Assembly (NCBI RefSeq): GCF_900105325.1
Contig: NZ_FNSU01000003.1
Coordinates: 2,542,001 to 2,606,000 of the forward strand
DNA length: 64,000 nt
Reading direction: 5' to 3'
DNA from: Pseudomonas marginalis
GTDB taxonomy: Bacteria > Pseudomonadota > Gammaproteobacteria > Pseudomonadales > Pseudomonadaceae
The notes beneath the pieces were generated by a model. The model did not search any database, was not told the origin of the DNA, and saw nothing but the letters and a program-made list of their open reading frames with translations. A program made the translations under genes and the position numbers. Of the stretch, positions 1 to 8,744 are shown in pieces (position 1 is the first letter of the stretch; each line of letters begins with the position of its first letter).

Positions 1-1128
1 CGTCACACCGCGAAAGGCCGCCAGGGCCTGCTCGATGTCGTCGAAGAGCCGGTCGGGCTCACGGTTGGCGGCAAAGACCTGCTGCAAGCGCTCGACGCCA
101 AACAGCTGGTCGTTGGCGTCGGCGGTGTCCAGCACACCATCGGAGAGCAGGAACACGCGGTCACCCAGCGCCATGGGCCAGACCTCGGTGCGATCATCAA
201 ATGCCTCAGCCGACAGCACCCCCAACGGCAAATGCCGCGACTGCAGCGGCGCGCGCTTGCCGCTGGCGACTTCATGCACATAGCCTTCGGGCATGCCGCC
301 GTTCCACACCTCCACCACCCGTCGCTGCGTGCTCAGGCACAGCAGGGTGGCGCAGCAGAACATATCCACCGGCAGGATGCGCTTGAGCTTGGCATTCATC
401 TCCCGCAGGATCTGCGCCAGGCCGTAGCCCTTGGCAGTCATGCCGTAGAACACCTCCGCCAGGGGCATGGCGCCCACCGCCGCCGGCAGGCCATGGCCGG
501 TGAAATCGCCGAGCAGCACGTGCATGTCGCCCGACGGCGTATATGCCGCCAGCAGCAGGTCGCCGTTGAACAGCGCATAAGGCGATTGCAGGTAGCGGAT
601 ATTCGGCGCCGCGTTGATGCAGCCGGAATGGGCGACTTTATCGAACACCGCCTTGGCCACCCGCTGCTCACGCAACAGGTACTCATGGTGCCTGGCGATC
701 TGGTCACGCTGCTGCAGCATCGTCGCCTGCAGCCGGCGCAGGCGGTCCATGGCGTTGATCTTGGCCGCCAGGATCAGCTGGTTGTAGGGCTTGGGCAGGA
801 AATCATCGCCGCCGGCATCCAGGCACTCGGCCAGGGCGGCACTTTCGCGCAGGGACGTGAGGAAGATGATCGGCACCAGCTCCTCCCCCGCCAACTGCTT
901 GATCCACCGCGCGGCGGCCAGGCCATCCATCACGGGCATGATCGCGTCCATCAACACCAGTTGCGGACGCTCGCGCGCGAACAGTTCAACGGCCTCCTCG
1001 CCATTGGTTGCAGTGAGCACCTGGTGCCCCTGGCGTCGCACAATGGTCGACAGCAACAGCAGGTCGGCGGCACTGTCTTCGGCGATCAGGATCGTCAGCG
1101 GCTCAACCGCGGGGGCCAGGGCGCTCAA
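1..1128 (-). CDS. hsbR: Fused response regulator / PP2C-type phosphatase HsbR (3' part cut by window edge)
   Basis: The first 376 residues are visible and the C-terminal end lies outside the window. An N-terminal receiver domain (about residues 10-130) has the acidic pair E17-D18, the phospho-acceptor D61 in LVLMDAIMP and the lysine in PKPY. A SpoIIE/PP2C phosphatase domain follows (GDFTGHGLPAAVGAMP; LLSDGVLD near the edge). The start is a TTG whose bases overlap the TGA of hsbA, so translation is probably coupled. In Pseudomonas, HsbR is known to act on the anti-sigma-antagonist HsbA, downstream of HptB, to set the flagellar/biofilm balance. The name rests on domain order and the neighbouring STAS gene. 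P. aeruginosa homologues also carry a C-terminal HATPase kinase domain, which would lie beyond the edge. Confidence 0.87.
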   Translation of the reverse strand, partial: MSALAPAVEPLTILIAEDSAADLLLLSTIVRRQGHQVLTATNGEEAVELFARERPQLVLMDAIMPVMDGLAAARWIKQLAGEELVPIIFLTSLRESAALAECLDAGGDDFLPKPYNQLILAAKINAMDRLRRLQATMLQQRDQIARHHEYLLREQRVAKAVFDKVAHSGCINAAPNIRYLQSPYALFNGDLLLAAYTPSGDMHVLLGDFTGHGLPAAVGAMPLAEVFYGMTAKGYGLAQILREMNAKLKRILPVDMFCCATLLCLSTQRRVVEVWNGGMPEGYVHEVASGKRAPLQSRHLPLGVLSAEAFDDRTEVWPMALGDRVFLLSDGVLDTADANDQLFGVERLQQVFAANREPDRLFDDIEQALAAFRGVT

Positions 1129-1430
1129 TTGATGTCGAACAATTTGTCGAAGTTGGAGATGGCGAGGATCTTGCGCACATCGGAGTTGGTGTTGATCACC
1201 TGGACCTCCGACTCCTCGCCGCCGGCATGGTCCCTCAACAGCAGGAGCATGCCCAGGGCCGAACTGTCCATATAAGTGGTTTCCTTCAGATCGACCACAT
1301 ACGACTCAGGCACCTTGTAGAAACGCTCGTAAGCCTCACGAAACGCCTGGTGGCTGCTGAAATCGAACCGACCCTTGATTGCGATCGTCAACTTCTTCCC
1401 GTCCAGGGATACTTCTGACTCGATTGACAT
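1125..1430 (-). CDS. hsbA: STAS-domain anti-sigma factor antagonist HsbA
   Basis: This 101-residue protein is a single STAS domain. It has the family pattern VVDLKETTYMDSSALGMLLLLRDHAGG near the middle, including the DSSALG segment that carries the phosphorylatable serine. Its end overlaps the hsbR start. In the known HptB-HsbR-HsbA pathway the phosphorylation state of HsbA decides whether it binds the anti-sigma factor FlgM (freeing FliA/sigma-28) or a diguanylate cyclase. Its place at the end of the fliE-J cluster fits that role. FlgM and HptB are not in this window. Confidence 0.88.
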   Translation of the reverse strand: MSIESEVSLDGKKLTIAIKGRFDFSSHQAFREAYERFYKVPESYVVDLKETTYMDSSALGMLLLLRDHAGGEESEVQVINTNSDVRKILAISNFDKLFDIN

Positions 1431-1525
1431 GCGACTGCTTCCTTGTCATAGGCATAGACACAAGGTGTAGCAGGCGAATGGGATACCAGCAACACGACAG
1501 ACCAAATGTGGCAGGCGGGCAACCG

Positions 1526-1975
1526 TCAGTATTGTGATTGGCGCGGCAGGCGCTGGGACAATTCGTCGAGCAATTTCTGCTCGCGCTTGTCTTCCAATGC
1601 CCGCGCTTCGTCGATGTAGCGCTGCACCAGTTTGCGCAGGCCCTCGACGCGGGCGAAGGCTTGCTGCCAGCTCTCGCGGGCCTTGTCGAGGTTGTTCTGG
1701 TGCCAGGCCAGGCTTTGGCGCTGCTGGCCGACGGCCGTCTCGAGCTGATTGAGAAAGCCCTGGTAACCCATCAGCCATTGCCCCGACACACCTTGCGTGC
1801 CGCGTTCGATCCATTGCTGCTGGTACTCGCCACGAAAGCGCTCCAGGTCGCCCAGCTTGCTTTCCGCCAAACGCACCTGGCCCTGGAAATACCCCAGGCG
1901 CTGGACCGCGGTTTTCTCGGCTTTTTCGGCCATGTCGACCACCGGGGCCAGGCGCGCAGCGCGGCTGTTGGCCAT
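1526..1975 (-). CDS. fliJ: Flagellar export chaperone / ATPase stalk protein FliJ
   Basis: The product has 149 residues and is almost wholly helical with heptad-like, charged sequence, as expected for the coiled-coil FliJ stalk that sits in the FliI hexamer and promotes substrate release to the export gate. The family is poorly conserved, so the call rests on length, coiled-coil character and position 3 bases after the fliI stop. It is the last flagellar structural gene before hsbA. Confidence 0.9.
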   Translation of the reverse strand: MANSRAARLAPVVDMAEKAEKTAVQRLGYFQGQVRLAESKLGDLERFRGEYQQQWIERGTQGVSGQWLMGYQGFLNQLETAVGQQRQSLAWHQNNLDKARESWQQAFARVEGLRKLVQRYIDEARALEDKREQKLLDELSQRLPRQSQY

Positions 1976-1978
1976 GGC

Positions 1979-3337
1979 TTAGCCGCCCGGCGCAGGGGCG
2001 AAGATCGAACCCAGGTGCGCTTCGCTTTCACCCATGCTGATCTTGTCGTTGAGGCCCTGGCGCAAGTAAGTCACCAACTGCGGTTGCAGGGCGATCGCCA
2101 GGTCGGTGTCGCGGTCGCCGCCGGCCACATAGGCGCCGACGCTGATCAAGTCGCGGCTCTGTTGATAACGCGACCACAGCTGCTTGAACTGCTGCGCGCG
2201 GGCCATATGCTCCGGCGTGACCACTGCCGGCATGACCCGGCTGATGGACGCTTCGATGTCGATGGCCGGGTAGTGCCCCTCCTCGGCCAGACGCCGCGAC
2301 AGCACGATGTGGCCGTCGAGCACGCCCCGCGCCGAGTCGGCGATGGGATCCTGCTGGTCATCGCCTTCGGACAATACGGTGTAGAACGCGGTGATCGAGC
2401 CGCCACCGGCCTCGGCATTACCGGCGCGCTCCACCAGCTTGGGCAGCTTGGCGAACACCGACGGCGGGTAGCCCTTGGTGGCCGGGGGCTCGCCGATGGC
2501 CAGGGCGATTTCCCGCTGGGCTTGGGCGAAACGGGTGAGCGAGTCCATCAGCAACAGGACGTTCTTGCCCTTGTCGCGAAAATATTCGGCGATGCGCGTG
2601 CAGTACATGGCCGCGCGCAGACGCATCAACGGTGCATCGTCCGCTGGGGATGCGACCACCACCGAACGCTTGAGGCCTTCTTCGCCGAGGCTGTGTTCGA
2701 TGAACTCCTTCACCTCGCGGCCCCGCTCGCCGATCAGGCCCACCACGATGATGTCGGCCTCGGTAAAGCGCGTCATCATGCCGAGCAACACCGACTTACC
2801 CACACCCGTACCCGCGAACAGGCCCAGACGCTGGCCACGGCCGACCGTCAATAAACCGTTGATGCTGCGAATCCCCACGTCCAGCGGCACGCTGATGGGG
2901 TTGCGGTTGAGCGGGTTGATGGTGGGGCCGTCCATCGGCACCCAGTCTTCGGCTTTCATGCCGCCCTTGCCGTCCAGTGCGCGACCGGCGCCGTCCAGCA
3001 CCCGGCCGAGCATGCTCATGCCCATGGGCAGGCGGCCGGTGTCGGCCAGGGGCACCACGCGGGCGCCGGGGGCGATGCCGGCCAGGCTGCCGACGGGCAT
3101 GAGGAAAATCTTGTTGCCGGAAAAACCCATCACTTCGGCTTCGACCTGCACCGGATGGTAGCTGTCGTCGTTGATCACCATGCAACGGCTGCCCATGGCG
3201 GCGCGCAGGCCCTCGGCTTCGAGGGTCAGGCCGACCATGCGCAACAGACGCCCTTCGAGGATTGGCTGGCCGGGCAATTCGGTGGCCTCGGCATAGCCGC
3301 CCAGGCGCTTGGCGAAGCTGGTGCGATCAAGGCGCAT
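1979..3337 (-). CDS. fliI: Flagellum-specific type III export ATPase FliI
   Basis: The product has 452 residues with the F1-beta-like ATPase fold. The Walker A motif AGTGVGKS is at residues 175-182, the Walker B region is VLLLMDSLTRFAQAQREI, and the signature GEPPATKGYPPSVFAKLPKLVERAG follows. It energises unfolding and delivery of flagellar export substrates at the cytoplasmic face. The start overlaps the end of fliH by 11 bases, which suggests translational coupling. Length and motifs are normal. Confidence 0.98.
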   Translation of the reverse strand: MRLDRTSFAKRLGGYAEATELPGQPILEGRLLRMVGLTLEAEGLRAAMGSRCMVINDDSYHPVQVEAEVMGFSGNKIFLMPVGSLAGIAPGARVVPLADTGRLPMGMSMLGRVLDGAGRALDGKGGMKAEDWVPMDGPTINPLNRNPISVPLDVGIRSINGLLTVGRGQRLGLFAGTGVGKSVLLGMMTRFTEADIIVVGLIGERGREVKEFIEHSLGEEGLKRSVVVASPADDAPLMRLRAAMYCTRIAEYFRDKGKNVLLLMDSLTRFAQAQREIALAIGEPPATKGYPPSVFAKLPKLVERAGNAEAGGGSITAFYTVLSEGDDQQDPIADSARGVLDGHIVLSRRLAEEGHYPAIDIEASISRVMPAVVTPEHMARAQQFKQLWSRYQQSRDLISVGAYVAGGDRDTDLAIALQPQLVTYLRQGLNDKISMGESEAHLGSIFAPAPGG

Positions 3338-4091
3338 CGGGGGCGTCCAGGTCCACGCTCAGGTCCGGCTCGGCCGGGTTCAGCGCCTGCTCGTGTTGTT
3401 GATCAAGCAGCTTGGCCATGATCTGGCTGATGCGGGTTTCCACCGTGGCATCGATGCGGCTGTGCTCGGTCTCGACCCGGCAACCGCCGGGCTGCAGCGC
3501 CGCATCTTCGACGATGCGCCAGGTTTCTTCATGGCGCTCGCGCATCGCTTTGACCTGTTCGAAGTCCTGCGGGTTGATGTACAGCCGCACATTGCCGACG
3601 CCCAGGGGCAGCAACTTGAGGGCTTCGCGCATCACGCTTTCGATCTGGCTGGAATCCAGCACCAGTTCGCGCTGAATCACCTGGCGGGTGATGTGCTGTA
3701 CCAGGCCGACCATGGCTTTTTCGATTTGCGAATCCTGCTCGGCGATGGGCGCGAACAGGTTGCCCATCAGGCGCTCCAGGCTGGCCAGCTTGACGCTCAG
3801 CGCCGCCTCGGCTTCCTGGCGCACCTTGAGGGTGGTGCTGCGAAAACCGTCTTTCTCGCCAGCGGCAAAGCCTTCGTTGTAGGCCTCCTGACGGATGCTT
3901 TCCAACTCTTCCAGGGTCAGTGGCTGGACTTCCTCCAGCGGCACTTCTTCCATTTCCACCGGCGGCTCTTCAACCGGTTCCGGCTCGGGCTCGGGCACAT
4001 GCGGATCGAAGCTGGGCAACGACCAGATGTCGAACCCACCGACGTCCCGTGCGCGAATCAGATCGCTGGGCGCCTCATCTTTGTTCGACAT
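3327..4091 (-). CDS. fliH: Flagellar export regulator FliH
   Basis: The product has 254 residues. The N-terminal part is acidic and proline-rich (PEPEPEPVEEPPVEMEE), and the C-terminal half resembles the V-ATPase E-subunit-like domain of the FliH/YscL family. FliH dimers bind FliI and anchor it to the C-ring. The gene sits between fliG and fliI and overlaps the fliI start. Sequence conservation is modest; synteny gives most of the support. Confidence 0.93.
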   Translation of the reverse strand: MSNKDEAPSDLIRARDVGGFDIWSLPSFDPHVPEPEPEPVEEPPVEMEEVPLEEVQPLTLEELESIRQEAYNEGFAAGEKDGFRSTTLKVRQEAEAALSVKLASLERLMGNLFAPIAEQDSQIEKAMVGLVQHITRQVIQRELVLDSSQIESVMREALKLLPLGVGNVRLYINPQDFEQVKAMRERHEETWRIVEDAALQPGGCRVETEHSRIDATVETRISQIMAKLLDQQHEQALNPAEPDLSVDLDAPDAP

Positions 4092-4101
4092 GGAGAGCGC
4101 C

Positions 4102-5118
4102 TTAGATCATTTCTTCGCCGCCCTTCCCACCGAGAACGATTTCTCCGGCTTCGGCCATACGGCGGGCAATGGTGAGGATTTCTTTCTGGGCGGTTTCCAC
4201 GTCGCTGACGCGCACCGGCCCCTTGGCTTCCAGGTCGTCGCGCAACAGCTCGGAGGCACGCTTGGACATGTTCTTGAAGATCTTCTCCTTGACGCCTTCG
4301 TCCGAGCCCTTGAGGGCCAGTACCAGCACGTCGGAGGACACTTCGCGCAGCAACGCCTGGATGCCACGGTCGTCGACATCGGAGAGGTTGTTGAATACGA
4401 ACATGAGGTCTTCGATCTGGCCGGACAGGGTGTCGTCGATCTCGCGGATCGAGTCCATCAACTGGCCTTCGACCGAGCTGTCGAGGAAGTTCATGATGTC
4501 GGCCGCGCGCTTGATACCACCCAAGGTGGTCCGCGAGGCGTTCGAGTTGCCCGAGAACTGTTTCTCGAGAATCGTGTTGAGTTCCTTCAGGGCCGCCGGC
4601 TGCACGGTGTTCAGCGACGACACGCGCAGGATGATGTCCAGGCGCACCTTATGGTCGAAGTGGCCAAGCACTTCACCGGCCTGGTCCGGGTCGAGGTAGG
4701 CCACCACGATTGCCTGGATCTGCGGGTGCTCGTAGCGGATCACGTCGGCGACCGCGCGCGGTTCCATCCACTTGAGGCTGTCCAGGCCACTGGTGTTGCC
4801 GCCCAGCAGGATGCGGTCGATCAGGCCGTTGGCCTTGTCTTCGCCCAGGGCCGAGGTGAGCATCTTGCGGATGTAGCTGTCGGAGCCGACGCCCAGGCTG
4901 GTCTGGTCGCCGACGATCTCGACGAACTCGCTCATCACCTGCTCGACTTGCTCGCGGTGCACATTGCGCATTTGCGCCATGGCCACGCCCACCCGCTGGA
5001 CCTCTTTGGGGCCCATGTGGCGCAGCACTTGGGCGGCGTCGGTTTCCCCCAGGGACAGCAGCAGGACTGCGGCTTTGTCGACCCGGGAGAGCTTGGCAAC
5101 AGCGGCTCGATCACTCAT
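4102..5118 (-). CDS. fliG: Flagellar motor switch protein FliG
   Basis: The product has 338 residues, the usual FliG length. The middle domain carries the conserved EHPQ motif (RYEHPQIQAIVVAYL, about residue 130). The C-terminal torque helix has the expected charged residues (SSDVLVLALKGSDEGVKEKIFKNMSKR). FliG forms the upper C-ring, contacts the stator and binds FliF. The start codon lies inside the last codons of fliF, an 8-base overlap. Confidence 0.98.
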   Translation of the reverse strand: MSDRAAVAKLSRVDKAAVLLLSLGETDAAQVLRHMGPKEVQRVGVAMAQMRNVHREQVEQVMSEFVEIVGDQTSLGVGSDSYIRKMLTSALGEDKANGLIDRILLGGNTSGLDSLKWMEPRAVADVIRYEHPQIQAIVVAYLDPDQAGEVLGHFDHKVRLDIILRVSSLNTVQPAALKELNTILEKQFSGNSNASRTTLGGIKRAADIMNFLDSSVEGQLMDSIREIDDTLSGQIEDLMFVFNNLSDVDDRGIQALLREVSSDVLVLALKGSDEGVKEKIFKNMSKRASELLRDDLEAKGPVRVSDVETAQKEILTIARRMAEAGEIVLGGKGGEEMI

Positions 5119-6889
5119 CTGCGTTAATCCACTCTTTCACGACCTGGGCCACACGGCCCGGGTCTTCTGCTACCAGACTTTTGATTGCGTTCAACTGAGC
5201 GTCATAGCCTTCGCTCGGGCTCGGCAACAGAATGCTTTGCGGGCCGCCGAGGCTGACGCGGTCGTTGGCCAGTTCGCCGTCCAGGCCGCCCATGCCACCC
5301 AATTCGACATCGCTGCCACCGAAGGCCGCCAGTTGTTTCTTGCCGTTGCCGGTGATGTTGTTGAGCACCGGGCGCAGCACACCGAACACCAGCACCAGGA
5401 TGAACAACACACCCAGCACTTGCTTGACGATGTCCCAGAACCACGGCTGGGTGTAGAACGCCGCTTCGGCGATCACTTCGCCACGCTCGGCGGAGAACGG
5501 CATGTTGATCACGCTGACGCTGTCACCCCGACTGGCGTCAAAACCAACGGCGTCCTGCACCAGGCGTGTGAAGCGCGCCAATTCGTCGGCGCTCCACGGT
5601 GCACGTGTTACGGCACCGTCAGCGGCGTTGACCTTGACCTGGTCATCCACCACCACCGACACCGACAGGCGATTGACGCGACCCTGCTGCTGCTTGGTGT
5701 GGCTGATGGAACGGTCGAGTTCGAAGTTCTTGGTGGACTGGTTACGCTTGTCCGCCGGGTACGGCGCGAGCATCGGCTGGCCGGTGGCCGGGTCCATGAT
5801 CTGCTGGCCGTTGGCATCCAACAGTGGCTGGCCAGGCTGGATCGCGCCAGCGGTGGCTGCGGCGCCACCGGTGGTTTGCGGCGCCGAGGCCGGGGCCGGC
5901 GGCTGGTTGCTCAGGGCACCCGGCACACCTTGCGGGCCATTGCTGGCGGTGCGTTGTTCGCTGGTCGATTGCTCACTGCGCAGGGCCGGCTGGTCCGGGT
6001 TGAATTGCTCGGAGGTCGACTCGACGGCGCTGAAGTCCACGTCGGCAGACACTTCCGCCTTGTAGCGGTCATTGCCGAGCACCGGTTGCAGGATGTTGTG
6101 CACACGCTGGGTGAGCATGCTTTCCATGCGGCGGCTGTAGTCGAACTGCTTGCCGGCCTGGGTCAGCGCGGAGTTTTCGGCCATGTCGGACAGCAGGTTG
6201 CCCTTCTGGTCGACCACGGTGATCTGCGACTTGCTCAGTTCGGGAACGCTGGTGGCCACCAGGTTGATGATCGCCAGGACTTGGCCAGGCTCCAGGGAGC
6301 GGCCGGAAAACAGTTCGACCAGTACCGAAGCACTTGGCTTGCGCTCGTCGCGCACAAACACCGAGCTTTTCGGGATCGCCAGGTGCACGCGGGCACCCTT
6401 GACGTTGTTCAGGCTGGAAATGGTGCGCGCCAGCTCGCCTTCAAGGCCACGACGGTAGCGGGTGGCTTCCATGAACTGGCTGGTCCCCAGGCCCTGGTCC
6501 TTGTCGAGGATCTCGAAACCGATATTGCTGTCGGACGGGGTCACGCCGGCGGCGGCCAGCTTCATGCGCGCACGGGCCACATCGTCGGCCTTGACCAGCA
6601 ACGCGCCGGAGTTGGGCTCCACGGTGTAGGCGATGTCGGCGGCGGCAAGGGTTTCCATGATCTGCTTGGAATCCATACCCGCCAGGCTGCCGTACAACGG
6701 CCGGTAATCGGGTTGCTGCGACCACAACACCACGGCAAAACCAATCGCCACGCTGGCAGCCAGGCCGACCATCAGGCCCACCTGACGCAGCATGGTCATT
6801 TCCGAGAGGTTTTCCAGGAACGACAGGCCAAACAGCGGCGGCTTGCCGTCTGTCTTGGCGGGTACGTTGTCGGAGACTGCTTCTGCCAT
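5111..6889 (-). CDS. fliF: Flagellar MS-ring protein FliF
   Basis: The product has 592 residues. One membrane segment lies near residues 35-55 (LMVGLAASVAIGFAVVLW) and a second near residue 480 (ILVLVFGVLRPVL). Between them are the YscJ/FliF ring-building domains (EGELARTISSLNNVKGARVHLAIP). A low-complexity proline/glutamine/alanine linker at about residues 310-375 is typical of the periplasmic loop. The C-terminal tail is the FliG-binding segment. FliF is the base on which the rotor and export apparatus assemble. Confidence 0.98.
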   Translation of the reverse strand: MAEAVSDNVPAKTDGKPPLFGLSFLENLSEMTMLRQVGLMVGLAASVAIGFAVVLWSQQPDYRPLYGSLAGMDSKQIMETLAAADIAYTVEPNSGALLVKADDVARARMKLAAAGVTPSDSNIGFEILDKDQGLGTSQFMEATRYRRGLEGELARTISSLNNVKGARVHLAIPKSSVFVRDERKPSASVLVELFSGRSLEPGQVLAIINLVATSVPELSKSQITVVDQKGNLLSDMAENSALTQAGKQFDYSRRMESMLTQRVHNILQPVLGNDRYKAEVSADVDFSAVESTSEQFNPDQPALRSEQSTSEQRTASNGPQGVPGALSNQPPAPASAPQTTGGAAATAGAIQPGQPLLDANGQQIMDPATGQPMLAPYPADKRNQSTKNFELDRSISHTKQQQGRVNRLSVSVVVDDQVKVNAADGAVTRAPWSADELARFTRLVQDAVGFDASRGDSVSVINMPFSAERGEVIAEAAFYTQPWFWDIVKQVLGVLFILVLVFGVLRPVLNNITGNGKKQLAAFGGSDVELGGMGGLDGELANDRVSLGGPQSILLPSPSEGYDAQLNAIKSLVAEDPGRVAQVVKEWINADE

Positions 6890-6905
6890 GACTTAAATCT
6901 CGCCC

Positions 6906-7235
6906 TTAAACCGGCATCTGCATGATGTCTTGATAGGCCTGAACCAGCTTGTTACGCACTTGGGTCAGGGCCTGGAAGGAGACGCTGGCCTTTTGCGAGG
7001 CGACCATCACATCGGTGAGGTCCACGCCGCTTTTGCCGATTTCGAACGCAGTGGCCAACTGGCTGGAAGCTTGCTGGGTGTCACTGACTTTGTTGATGGC
7101 CTGGCCGAGCATGTCGGCGAAGCTGCTTTGGCCCAATTCCGGCGCTGGCGCGACGGATTTCGGTTGAGCCATGGCATCCATCTGCATGGCGCGCATGTCC
7201 AACATCAACCGATTGAACTCAATACCCTGGCTCAT
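6906..7235 (-). CDS. fliE: Flagellar hook-basal body protein FliE
   Basis: The product has 109 residues and ends in the conserved FliE block (KASVSFQALTQVRNKLVQAYQDIMQMPV). FliE joins the MS-ring to the proximal rod and is the first gene of the fliEFGHIJ unit. A sigma-54 promoter lies about 60 bases upstream, consistent with control by the regulators encoded next to it. Confidence 0.97.
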   Translation of the reverse strand: MSQGIEFNRLMLDMRAMQMDAMAQPKSVAPAPELGQSSFADMLGQAINKVSDTQQASSQLATAFEIGKSGVDLTDVMVASQKASVSFQALTQVRNKLVQAYQDIMQMPV

Positions 7236-7293
7236 GACCTTCTCTCTCCAACCTGCAATTTTTTGACACTACGCAGCGATTACTAGGGGAGGT

Positions 7294-7309
7294 AGCAACA
7301 AGGGTGCCA
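7294..7309 (-). promoter_or_regulatory. Sigma-54 promoter of fliE operon
   Basis: On the minus strand the sequence TGGCACCCTTGTTGCT matches the sigma-54 consensus, with GG and GC separated by exactly 10 bases. The predicted start is about 50 bases before the fliE ATG. Confidence 0.88.
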
Positions 7310-7363
7310 GATCCGCATCAACTCGTAAGAAAAGGCGACAAACCTTGTCGACCTTCTTACCGG

Positions 7364-8740
7364 TTACGTGGCGAATAGATACGCTTCCACATCCATTCCG
7401 GCGTCACGCATCTGCGCCAGCTTGTAGCGCAGGGTGCGCGGGCTGATGCCCAGGCGCTCCGCGGCCTCTTTGCGTCGGCCGCGCTCGGCGCGCAGGGTGT
7501 CGATGATCATCTGGAATTCGCGGCGACGCAGGTCGTCGCCCAGGGCACCGGCAGACTCAGCCTCTGCAACCACCGGCGCAGGCGCCAACGAGGGCAATGG
7601 CGCCGCACCACTGCCCATGGCCAGGCAGAAATCCTGGGGCTGGATCAAGCCGCCTTGCTGCAGGATCAGGGCGCGCTGGATGGCGTTATCTAATTCCCGC
7701 ACGTTGCCGGGCCATGGATAACTCACCAGGCAGGCCTGGGCTTGCGCCGACAGCCGCGCCTGGGCGTGCTTCATTTTTTTGACGTGGTTGTTCAGCAGGC
7801 GCTCGGCCAGCGGAATGATATCTGCCGGGCGTTCACGCAGCGGGCGCCAGGCCAGGGGGAACACCGAAAGCCGATAGAACAGGTCTTCCCGGAAGCGCCC
7901 CGCCGCCACCTCGCCGGCGAGGTCCCGGTTGGTGGTGGCGACCACACGGATGTCCAACTGGATCGGCTTGCGCGCGCCAACCCGCTCCACTTCCCGCTCT
8001 TGCAGCACCCGCAGCAACTTGGCTTGCAGGCCCAGGGGCATTTCCGAGATTTCATCCAGCAAAATGGTGCCGCCATCGGCCTGTTCGAACTTGCCCGCCT
8101 GGGCCGCGATGGCACCGGTGAACGAACCTTTCTCATGACCGAACAGGGTGGCCTCAAGCATGTTGTCGGGGATCGCCGCGCAGTTGATGGCGATAAACGG
8201 TTGCTGGGCGCGGGTCGACTGCTGGTGGATATAACGCGCCAGCACCTCTTTACCGGTGCCGGACTCGCCGGAGATCAGCACGGTGGAATCACTGCGCGCC
8301 ACACGGGCCGCCAACTCAAGCAATTGTGCACTGGCCGGCTCGAAGGCGATCGGGCCCTCGCCTTCGTTGGCCGGGATCACCCCCAGGGCGTGGCGCGCCA
8401 CCAGTTCGATCAGGGCTTTAGGCTCGAAGGGCTTGACCAGGTAATCCGCGGCGCCCTGGCGCATCGCGTCCACGGCACGCTCCACCGCACCATGGGCGGT
8501 CATCAGCAGCACCGGCAGTTGCGGCTGACGCGCACGCAGCAGGCTGAGCAGCTGATGGCCGTCCATGCCGGGCATGTTCACGTCGCTGACCACCAGGCTG
8601 AAGGCTTCCTGCTCCACCGCGTCCAAGGCGTCCTCGGCAGAACCGACCGCCCGATAGTCATGGCCCGCCAACAACAGCGTGTCAGCCAATGCTTCACGCA
8701 GGGCGCGATCGTCTTCCACCAACAAAACCTTGATAGCCAT
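7364..8740 (-). CDS. fleR: Sigma-54-dependent response regulator FleR
   Basis: The product has 458 residues. A receiver domain carries D53 (VVSDVNMPGMD) and K103 (LVKPF). The AAA+ domain has Walker A GESGTGKE at 158-165, and its sigma-54 contact loop reads GSFTGA at 205-210 instead of GAFTGA. A Fis-type HTH lies at the C terminus (KEAAERLGISPRTLRYKLAQM). FleR with kinase FleS activates the mid-tier flagellar operons in the known Pseudomonas hierarchy. It follows fleS with only 4 bases between them. Confidence 0.96.
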   Translation of the reverse strand: MAIKVLLVEDDRALREALADTLLLAGHDYRAVGSAEDALDAVEQEAFSLVVSDVNMPGMDGHQLLSLLRARQPQLPVLLMTAHGAVERAVDAMRQGAADYLVKPFEPKALIELVARHALGVIPANEGEGPIAFEPASAQLLELAARVARSDSTVLISGESGTGKEVLARYIHQQSTRAQQPFIAINCAAIPDNMLEATLFGHEKGSFTGAIAAQAGKFEQADGGTILLDEISEMPLGLQAKLLRVLQEREVERVGARKPIQLDIRVVATTNRDLAGEVAAGRFREDLFYRLSVFPLAWRPLRERPADIIPLAERLLNNHVKKMKHAQARLSAQAQACLVSYPWPGNVRELDNAIQRALILQQGGLIQPQDFCLAMGSGAAPLPSLAPAPVVAEAESAGALGDDLRRREFQMIIDTLRAERGRRKEAAERLGISPRTLRYKLAQMRDAGMDVEAYLFAT

Positions 8741-8744
8741 ATCC

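Noticed and set aside
232..1275. A 347-codon plus-strand frame over hsbR/hsbA
   Set aside because: It is antisense to a clear receiver-phosphatase and STAS pair; its composition is histidine/glutamine-rich, as typical for antisense frames in high-GC DNA.
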